Positions 57,111 to 64,000 of a stretch of DNA of 64,000 nucleotides are shown here, piece by piece. Under the pieces are notes generated by a model. That model had not been told where the DNA came from and ran no database searches. It saw only the letters and a program-made list of their open reading frames with translations. The translations under genes and the position numbers were made by a program. Origin of the DNA: Adiantum capillus-veneris (lineage: Eukaryota > Streptophyta > Polypodiopsida > Polypodiales > Pteridaceae); assembly GCA_014529385.2 (NCBI GenBank), contig CM043950.1, forward strand, positions 157,827,545-157,891,544. Reading direction: 5' to 3'. Each line of letters begins with the position of its first letter. Within the stretch, counting starts at the first letter, position 1.

Positions 57111-57429
57111 CCTTCACTAATCCTCTTTTTGAGATTCAAGCTTACTTTTACTTGAAGAAATGTTTGTAGTAAGCACAAGAATGTGAAAATTCAAGTCGCC
57201 AGGGTGCAAAAAACACTCTTTGGCATAGTGAGAATTGAGCTGCTGAGACATAAAATGAGCAAAGCATTAGTCCCAAAGATTCAAGTCATATTAGACTTTG
57301 TGCTAAGAGTCATAGTTATTAAGTTTACGCTCAAGCTAGAAGAGTTGAGCATATCTAAAGTCATGTTGTTCATGCTGGATAAGATGAGCATAAGAGTCGA
57401 AGTCTATGAACTTACAATTGGTGGAGTGT

Positions 57430-57920
57430 CATAGAGTCCAACACTCACGCACAGTGCACGATAAGATGAGAGCACATATCCTCGTCAACAAAAACCATTC
57501 TTAAAGGGGTGTCATCTTGCAAATCTATGTCATATGATTTTATAGCTACACTATCTTTCTGAAGACCCCTCAGAATCCTTCTGGCACAGCATATTGTTTT
57601 CCATGCATTTCTGTGTATGCATAAATAGGATGTCCCACCATTGGACATATGCATTAGACACTCTTTTTTGCTTCCACATGCACCTTGAGTGGACTACAAC
57701 AGGCAACAAATGTGCCATCATGCTACCCTTTCATATTTGCTGTCTCTTTATTTCTATATCTATCAACAAATAATTCTTTGAGTTTTTAATTAATATTTCC
57801 TATGCTAAAAAGTACTCCAATAATGCGCGTATCCCAAAGGCACTTTTTTCCTAATGGGTTTTTTCCCTTTGGTCATCCAGGTATAAGATCCTAATTTAGA
57901 ACCTCATCATTCTATTTCCC
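57430..57920. repeat. Conserved 3' block, inverted counterpart of 24,120-24,640
   Basis: It carries CCAAAGGCACTTTTTTCC and GGTTTTTTCCCTTTGGTCATCC as its T-rich part. The antisense strand has a 69-codon ORF (57,445-57,654, minus) without recognised motif. Together with the W-repeat region it shows that the 22.9-26.5-kb and 56.3-58.7-kb blocks are 3' ends of related elements in opposite orientation. Confidence 0.55.
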
Positions 57921-57960
57921 TTGTACATACTTTTAGTAAATAAATAGAAGCCTCCTCATT

Positions 57961-58170
57961 ATGCTATTACAACGGACAAATACAACATCATCTCTCACAT
58001 CAGATATATTCGGACCAATGAAGATGCTGCATCAAATTGAACCTCATCAACAAATTCAAAGACAAATGCAGACAATCAGCCCATCAACAACCAATCAAAA
58101 CCTTCCACAACCTCCACGGACACTTTTCAACAGTGCCCGAGGACGGGCACTAAAATCGGAAGGGGGGAAT
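57961..58170 (+). pseudogene. 3' coding end and polypurine tract of the plus-strand element
   Basis: The frame reads PRTLFNSARGRALKSEGGNV into the polypurine tract CGGAAGGGGGGAA (58,158-58,170). Coding that runs up to the tract with a basic GRxxKxxGGN end is common in plant gypsy elements. Confidence 0.5.
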
Positions 58171-58747
58171 GTTAACTACGCTAACCTCAGTTAAAAGGAG
58201 CTGCTAAAGATCAAAGCCTTATGAATGCACATCGAAGATGAATATGAAGAAGAAATGAAGATTGAGCCGATGTTAGTTAACAGGAGGTGCTAAAGATCAA
58301 GGCCTTATGAATGCACATCGAAGATGAATATGAAGAAGTAGTGAAGATTGGAGTTACACACTTTTCACATTTTTCCAAAATGGCCATGTATTGTAATTTC
58401 TCAATTTATTTAGCCATTGTGATAATTGTAACATGTTACGAACTCAATAAGAGCTCCAAGATGTAGAGCATAGGTCACTTAGTGTACCTGGGTTGCAGAT
58501 ACAATAAGTGTGGAGCCTCAAAGGTCTTGGGCACCGGACATTACACATTTTAGACCTTGGCTGAAGTATAAAAGCCAACTTTGTAAAGTTTTAATGAAGT
58601 TTTGGATAATGACATACACAGCGTGAGATAACGGTGCTCACTCATCTCCTTCTCGTGCTTCCTACTCCCTCCCCAGTTCACATTGCAGTCGCGTTTGTTG
58701 CATTGCAACCGCAAGTAAGAGCTCTACGCATTGATGTAAACACATCA
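58171..58747 (+). repeat. LTR of the plus-strand element, bounded by PPT on the left and primer site on the right
   Basis: It starts TGTTAACTACGC after the polypurine tract. An 80-85-bp direct duplication (CTAAAGATCAA(A/G)GCCTTATG, CACATCGAAGATGAATATG) lies at 58,198-58,350. The TATA box TATAAAAG is at 58,568. The end is near TGTAAACACA; a tRNA-Asp-like site TTTGGCATTGTCGAGACC follows at about 58,763. The end position is uncertain by up to 15 bp. Confidence 0.65.
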
Positions 58748-58762
58748 TAGTAATTCGTAGTT

Positions 58763-59259
58763 TTTGGCATTGTCGAGACCCGTGGCCTAATTTCATCATA
58801 ACTAAGAATTTACACTTTCAAATCAAAAACTAAGCATAGGCGGGGTATTGGTGCATCATTGCTAAGCATTTAGATGCATTCTGGGTCCAAAACAACTAGG
58901 TCAAAAATCCACTGCTGTTAATAATCTCGATTTTGGAACTTGACCTAAAGTGGGATTTGAGACCATAAGCATGTGTGCTTAGGTCTTATAAACATGTCCT
59001 AGAAGTTTCATTATGTTTGGATGTCATTTGATGCTATAATGGATGTGATTTGTTTGCCGATGTGCGATTGGATTTTGGTAATTTTAGTCACTTGAGTGTA
59101 GCTTGAGTTAGATGCAAGTTGTCAGTTGTTTTCCGAGAGATTGAAAACCTCTTGTAGCCTCCTTGCACTAGTTGAGTCAGCTTCATCCCATGGATTGACA
59201 ATTTAATCTTGGTTCTCGCTAATACTGCAATAAGATAGGATGGTGAGGTTAGACATGCG

Positions 59260-59261
<2 letters not shown>
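58763..59261 (+). mobile_element. Primer site and leader of an Athila/Tat-like element
   Basis: The complement of 11,195-11,750 aligns here (GCATTTAGATGCATT, AGACC..AAGCATGTGTGCTTAGGT, GACATCATTTGATGC-type blocks). There is no coding frame. The copy breaks off at a (CT)n array exactly where the other copy has GGGACGGGTGTCTAACC. Confidence 0.65.

Positions 59262-59313
<52 letters not shown>
59262..59313. repeat. (CT)n microsatellite
   Basis: A pure CT run of about 52 bp at the end of the leader copy. Confidence 0.95.
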
Positions 59314-59317
<4 letters not shown>

Positions 59318-59560
59318 GAATATGCAGAATGGCCTTCAAAGCCTAATACGGCAGTGATCATTGTGTGTTAATTCTTGTCTTCACATACTTATTCAAGAGA
59401 TGTGACTCGTGAAGCTTTGACTCCAAGAGTTGTAGGGCACATACATGATGCATTCTCTCCGTCTCTCCCCTCACATCCCCTCGCTCTTACTCTCATGCTG
59501 TAAAATATACTTTCTTATGTCTTTGAACATATATGCACAAGATTGTGCCTCCTCTCACAT

Positions 59561-59561
<1 letters not shown>

Positions 59562-59631
<70 letters not shown>
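59562..59631. repeat. (CT)n(CA)n compound microsatellite
   Basis: CT to about 59,596, then CA to 59,631. Confidence 0.95.
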
Positions 59632-59635
<4 letters not shown>

Positions 59636-59690
59636 ACACATGTTTTGTTCATGAATGTAGGCTAAGTGGAAGCTACTAGAAAAGTAAGGA

Positions 59691-59751
59691 AACACTGCAT
59701 CTTTGGGCTTGCCTTACTAGAGAAGTAAGGCAAGCCCAAATATGCAGTGTT
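59691..59751. other. 61-nt hairpin with 28-bp arms
   Basis: AACACTGCATCTTTGGGC and its continuation TTGCCTTACT pair with AAGTAAGGCAAGCCCAAA and TATGCAGTGTT. One internal mismatch is seen in 28 positions and the loop is about 5 nt (AGAGA). No flanking duplication is seen. It may be a small-RNA precursor or the remains of a palindromic element. Confidence 0.75.
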
Positions 59752-59759
59752 GCACAAGC

Positions 59760-60048
59760 TAGGAAAGGCATACGTGTGGGTGAGGGTTATTAGTTAGGTA
59801 GAAAATGAGGGGGAGAGAATCTTTATAGTATGTATATTATATAACTCTTACAATTGACAGAGACAAGTAATAAAGGCATTCCGAAGAGGAACAATGAGGG
59901 CCTCACAAGAGCCGTGTGTCAGACGCCTGGTTATTGAGAAATTTTGAAATTTTAAAATTCATAAAAGAATAGCATTCCTTGGGATGGCATCTATTCATCT
60001 TTCAGACTCTTAAAATGTCAAAAGCCTAATTGTTGATTCCTATTCTCC

Positions 60049-60086
<38 letters not shown>

Positions 60087-60429
60087 ATAGTATGCTTGAA
60101 TGAGAGGAGAGATTTATCTTAGGCCCATGTCACAATAGGGAAAGGAAACGGGCCATGAGAAGGTAGTAGCCTCAACTTCTTCTCAGAGGGATGGCATCAC
60201 ACCGTCGCAAGTCGCAACCAACTCCAAAAAGTGCATGCATGGGTTCATATAGGAGGCTCACATTTAGTGTCTAAGACAGATATTTAAGCACTTGGGCTAC
60301 TCCCATTTTTTTTCCAAGTCCAATGTGACAACACTGTTAACAGCCATCTGCAAAAGTACAGTGGAGTGGATGCCCTAGTATAACAAGGAACTTAGAAGCT
60401 ATTCTAAAATATGAAATGAACGGCCCCTT
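59760..60429. other. Unassigned sequence with one (GA)n run
   Basis: Only a GA run at 60,053-60,084 stands out; no coding or element signal is seen. Confidence 0.4.
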
Positions 60430-60969
60430 TTTTTTAACTCTTTAATGTGTATTTTTTTTATATAAAAGTGAGACTCTCTCTCTCTCTCTCTCTCTGTAGT
60501 ATTTTTTTCTCAAAGGGTGTGCACAGGGCGAAGCGGGGAATGGCGGGTGCATTGGTAGAAATAGATTTATTTATTTTAACACATTGAAGACCTTCAAAAG
60601 AAAAGTTTATTGACTTTTGCATTCCATACAAAAAGAGAGAGAGAGTAAAAAAATTGCCTATTGACTTTTGTTTTCACTCCCAAAAAGAAGAGAGAGTTTA
60701 AAAAAAAAAAACCCTCAAAGGATCTGCAGCAACGTCAACGCAGTCAACGCAGATCCTTTGAGGTTTTTTTTTTAAAAACTCTCTCTTCCTTTTGGGAGTG
60801 AAAACAAAAGTCAATAACCAAATTTTTTACTCTCTTAAAGAATGCAAAAGTCAATAGACTTTTCTTTTTTAGGTTCTTCAATGTGTTTTAATAAAACAAA
60901 TCTTCACCCAATGCACCCTCCGTCCCTCCCCCCCTCGTCCACACCCTTTGAGAAAAAAAAATTACTACA

Positions 60970-61019
<50 letters not shown>

Positions 61020-61065
61020 GTCTCAGTTTTTTTAAATTCTTTACACAGAAGAGTTTTTTTTTTTT
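60430..61065. repeat. Large nested foldback with CTCAAAGG-type ends
   Basis: 60,430-60,727 is complementary to 60,749-61,065 around a 21-nt loop. The centre is CCTCAAAGGATCTGC against GCAGATCCTTTGAGG. Further out TTTTCACTCCCAAAA, TGACTTTTGCATTC and CTCAAAGGGTGTG each have a partner. The arms include opposite (CT)n (60,473-60,496) and (GA)n (60,974-61,018) runs. Outer parts are less exact. No protein is encoded. Confidence 0.8.
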
Positions 61066-61097
61066 AAATCTATTCATTTTCATATTGAATGGCTAAA

Positions 61098-61150
61098 CCT
61101 CTCTCAAAGGGTTTGCATCGGTGCAATAGGTGTAACCCTTTGAGGGAGAT
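61098..61150. other. Small hairpin repeating the foldback end motif
   Basis: TCTCTCAAAGGGTT pairs with AACCCTTTGAGGGAGA around an ~20-nt loop. It uses the same CTCAAAGG motif as the ends and centre of the adjoining foldback. Confidence 0.7.
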
Positions 61151-61167
61151 TTTTTATTATTATACAA

Positions 61168-61188
61168 TGTGTGTGTGTGAGAGAGAGA

Positions 61189-61229
<41 letters not shown>

Positions 61230-61230
61230 A
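61168..61230. repeat. (TG)n(GA)n(CA)n microsatellite
   Basis: TG, then GA, then CA runs in direct succession. TG and CA can themselves pair. Confidence 0.95.
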
Positions 61231-61641
61231 GTTGGATGAAACGACTACATCTCTTGCCAATGAAAATTTAACAATTTTGATTCTCCCCTTGTCTTTCACT
61301 AATAGTAGCCTGCAAATAGCAAGACCTCACCGTGTCTTGTGCACAAAAAAAATCTCACCATGCCTCTCCAATAAGGCCACACACAGTTAAGGGTTGGGTG
61401 AAAATACTTCCCACCACCTACTCATCACATGTTTTCTAGAAGCAAGATGAGAGAGAGAGAGAGAGAGAGATGCCTCTAAAAAAAAAGTCCCTGTTCCAAA
61501 CAATCTTTTCACTTGAGGATGGTGGCGGCACTACTTGATGTAGATGTGGTGGCGGGTAGGCTTGTTGAGAAGAGATAGGGTCTTTTTGTGTGTAGGATAC
61601 ATCACATGAATTGCCATAGAGTCATCAAAGACGTGCTGCAC

Positions 61642-61644
<3 letters not shown>

Positions 61645-61689
<45 letters not shown>

Positions 61690-61698
61690 GGGGGGGGG
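61645..61698. repeat. (GA)n followed by a ~20-nt G run
   Basis: GA dinucleotides to about 61,679, then about 20 consecutive G. A smaller GA run lies at 61,449-61,470. Confidence 0.95.
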
Positions 61699-62556
61699 TT
61701 GTAATGCAAATAGAGGGTCTAGACCTGGGAGTCTTTGTTTAGTGCATGCACGATGAGAGAGAGAGGGGGAGGGGAAGGACTACAAAAAGTGGGGAGAAAA
61801 ATCTTATGGATTTTATTAAGATTCTCCCTTTCAAGAAAGGCGAGGAGACAAGCATACAATAATCGAAGCAACACAAACTTCTTGCTTGCAGTCAACCTTC
61901 AATTTTGTCTCTTGAGATCTTGTTAGATTCTTCATAAAACATAAATAAAACTCAACGCATATACTCATAGTATACTTATGTTGGTCAACAAATAACAACA
62001 TATAGGTGATGGTCTCAATCTGAACATCCTTAAATATTTACGATAGTCAGCTAATAATGTTGTCCCACGATGCAAGAGTTGAAAAATACTAAGGTCTGCT
62101 ATAATTAAGCAAATAAAGTGCAAAATTAAAGAGGGGGGAGGATTGCATGCAAGATTGAGCAGTAATTCACAGAAAGGCCTATAAACTCAGCATGTCAACA
62201 ATCTTAGACCCGTATTTGAGAAAAATGACTTCAAGAACTTATAAAATTCCTTTGGACAACAAAAAAGCTATGACGTTTCTTTTACTTGATAGCACAAAAC
62301 ACAAGAAAGAACAAGCTAAAGAGTTATCCAATGTCGGGCTTGCTAGCACCTACCTATTGCTTAGCATATCCATTCTTAAATTTAACCACCATTTTTAGGG
62401 GGTCTACGCCCAATTTATTTAATCGCTCAAGTGAAGGAATGAGTGACTTATAGAAACCCTTGGCTATGTGTGTTTTGATAAAATGCCTCTCACTAACTCG
62501 TTCGATTTTATCCTCGCTCAAAAAAGTTTGCTCGGAGTTTGAAATTCCTCCCCCTG
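61699..62556. other. Unassigned sequence
   Basis: No element or coding signal is recognised up to the point where similarity to the hAT-like element begins near 62,557. Short ORFs (62,192-62,398 plus; 62,354-62,590 minus) have no motif. Confidence 0.4.
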
Positions 62557-62825
62557 CAAATATAAGCACCAATCCTCCTCCTTTCACCAAAGCATCTGAT
62601 ATATATAGTATGTCATATATTCTTAAGCACTTTGTTGTGTGTATTCAGAGCCCCCTGAGGTCCTGAAGCATGAATGTTTGCAAAATGTAAACAAACATCT
62701 TGCTAGTTTAAAACTCCCCAAACCATTAGATAGGCCTAAAATATGGGATTTAAGCCTTTGTTTGAATGGAGCCCATAATGTTGGCTACCATGTTCTGATT
62801 CTGGCTTGAGACCTTTTGATGATTA
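62557..62825 (+). pseudogene. 3' part of the kinase-like cargo gene, copy B
   Basis: It reads ISTNPPPFTKASDIYSMSYI, then in another frame EVLKHECLQNVNKHLAS, LPKPLDRPKIWDLSLCLNG and NVGYHV, ending at TAA 62,823-62,825 after a further shift. Tyr is present in SDIYS, where copy A has TAG. This is helix F to the C-terminus of the kinase fold; glycine loop and catalytic loop are outside the copy. Confidence 0.85.
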
Positions 62826-63217
62826 AACAACTAACAACATTTTTTGCCTTGATGGTGTGCAATGTGTGTTGTGTTATTTTAGACTAGATCTTTAAACTTA
62901 TTTTCAGTTAAGTCTTTAAAGTTCTTCAAGTAAGGATTTTAAAGTATTTTAAGTTGGATCTATAAAATCCTTTAAAGTATCTCTAGGCAATGCTAGTCTA
63001 AGAGATTCATTCAAAAATTCAAAATTTTGTGTATCTTATCTTCTCGGGGAGGTAGTCCATGATCTAAATTCAATCTCCCAAACAATAATGAGCTCTTTTT
63101 GTATCTTAAATCTCAAGATTTGTAATTAAAACCTCTTTTCTATATGTAAATCTCTATTTGTTGGAACAAAGGAACATGTCGGATGTTGTTGCAATTTTGT
63201 AAGTCTTATTCTCTCTC

Positions 63218-63281
63218 CCCCCGTCTCTCTGTCTCTCTCTATCTCTCTCTCTCTCTCTCTCTCTGACAATGATAGAAAGAA

Positions 63282-63331
<50 letters not shown>
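63218..63331. repeat. (CT)n and (GA)n arrays in copy B
   Basis: CT at 63,218-63,264, then a 20-nt spacer, then GA at 63,284-63,331. The two arrays are complementary and could fold back. Position corresponds to 6,642-6,729 of copy A. Confidence 0.95.
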
Positions 63332-63335
<4 letters not shown>

Positions 63336-63394
63336 GAAGCTTAACTCCACACAGCTTTTGCATTACAAAATTAATTGTGAATATAGTACAAACT

Positions 63395-64000
63395 TTATGG
63401 CTCATCCATCCCCTCAATCACAAGCACCATGTCATTGATTTCTTAGACATTTGAACATTTTGGATCAATGTCTTCCGGATTCCATTCCATTTCATCATGA
63501 AAGTTGAGCTCATTCGCAATTGCTTCATGTGTTTGAAAGCATCTGAATATTTCTTCAGTGGCATGTGTGGCTAAATTTGCTAGCTTATGCATAAGTCACA
63601 TGTTACGAAATACATACACTAAGTTTGCAGCTTGTTTTGGACTTAATCGATTTTGTTTTTTACTATGCATGAAAGAAAATGAAGACCAATTTCTTTCATA
63701 GCTACCATTTGAGGTGGCAACATACAATACTCTCACATCCACATATTGAAGTTCCACTTTTTCTCCACCATACTCCTTCCACCAAACTGGTGCGCTCATC
63801 GTTTTGATAACATCTATATACCGAGGATCCCCAAACATTTCTTCTAGACCGCTAGTATAGGTCGGCTTTTGTGTGTATGCCACCTATCCATCCACATTGC
63901 CTAATAGTTGGGCACACACTTTCTTGAAATCACTGATCACTTCATTCTTTGAAGATTGATTGTGCATCAACAGGAACTTAGGATCTAGGATGAACCCTAC
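63395..64000 (-). pseudogene. C-terminal part of the hAT transposase, copy B
   Basis: The minus strand reads MSAPVWWKEYGGEKVELQYV without the frameshift of copy A, then SYERNWSSFSFMHSKKQNRL (dimerisation region with the catalytic-type Glu), LVYVFRNM then TGA, and an acidic tail to TAA 63,395-63,397. The TGA replaces CGA of copy A, as expected from decay of a methylated CpG. The gene continues beyond the right edge of the window. Confidence 0.9.

Larger units (their letters stand above)
62557..64000. mobile_element. Second, partial copy of the kinase-carrying hAT-like element (copy B)
   Basis: 62,557-62,860 matches 5,240-5,545 (3' part of the kinase-like gene), 63,050-63,200 matches 6,455-6,610, and 63,333-64,000 matches 6,725-7,390 (3' part of the transposase). 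The order and convergent orientation are the same, with dinucleotide arrays at the same junction. The ~800 bp holding the second cargo gene in copy A are absent. The left end is truncated inside the kinase gene; the right side runs off the window. Confidence 0.9.

Overview
The window reads as a repeat-dominated stretch of a large plant nuclear genome. The evidence is Ty1/copia and chromodomain Ty3/gypsy retrotransposons with initiator-tRNA-Met primer sites, a BED/hAT transposase of plant type, a LINE tail, plant-style GT-AG introns and many long (GA)n arrays. A fern or other non-flowering lineage is plausible, but that is an impression and is not shown by the sequence. I see no intact host housekeeping gene, tRNA, rRNA or CRISPR array. 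Nearly every coding region is a decayed transposon gene.

Layout from left to right. 1-700: reverse-strand copia integrase fragment. 1.04-1.4 kb: duplicated segment whose two copies each fold into a 66-nt hairpin. 2.54-10.01 kb: hAT-like DNA transposon with 11-bp terminal inverted repeats and a perfect 10-bp flanking duplication. It carries a protein-kinase-like gene and a second unknown gene on the plus strand, converging on a minus-strand BED/DUF659-type transposase. 10.1-11.9 kb: leader and LTR end of an Athila/Tat-like gypsy element (primer site resembling tRNA-Asp), with repeated 20-bp palindromes. 12.8-22.85 kb: a ~190-bp satellite in which each monomer contains two dyads, interrupted by a complete but dead copia element (13,009-17,930, AAAAC duplication) and by a 246-bp MITE with a 9-bp duplication. 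22.86-26.5 kb: 3' end of a minus-strand gypsy-type element with a tryptophan-rich repeat protein region. 26.5-33.0 kb: LARD-like non-autonomous LTR element with ~150-bp LTRs and a LINE tail inside. 35.9-36.6 plus 48.1-50.4 kb: protease and gag of an older gypsy element, split by a Tekay/Del-like chromovirus (36,629-48,078) with 3.2-kb LTRs and a CATCA duplication. 52.3-52.7 kb: 209-bp-arm foldback. 53.4-55.3 kb: eight palindromes at about 284-bp spacing. 55.85-59.26 kb: LTRs and 3' regions of two related elements. 59.3-61.7 kb: microsatellites, hairpins and a second large foldback. 62.56 kb to the end: a second, partial copy of the kinase-carrying hAT-like element.

The most interesting system is the hAT-like transposon with kinase cargo. 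Two divergent copies share the same convergent arrangement (kinase gene, microsatellite, transposase), so the kinase belongs to the element family and is not a chance neighbour. The other strong signals are the conserved 20-bp palindrome of the retroelement leader, the twin hairpins near 1.1-1.3 kb, an uninterrupted 169-codon ORF between primer site and gag in an otherwise decayed chromovirus, and a W-x-P-K repeat protein encoded near the 3' end of the Athila/Tat-like elements.
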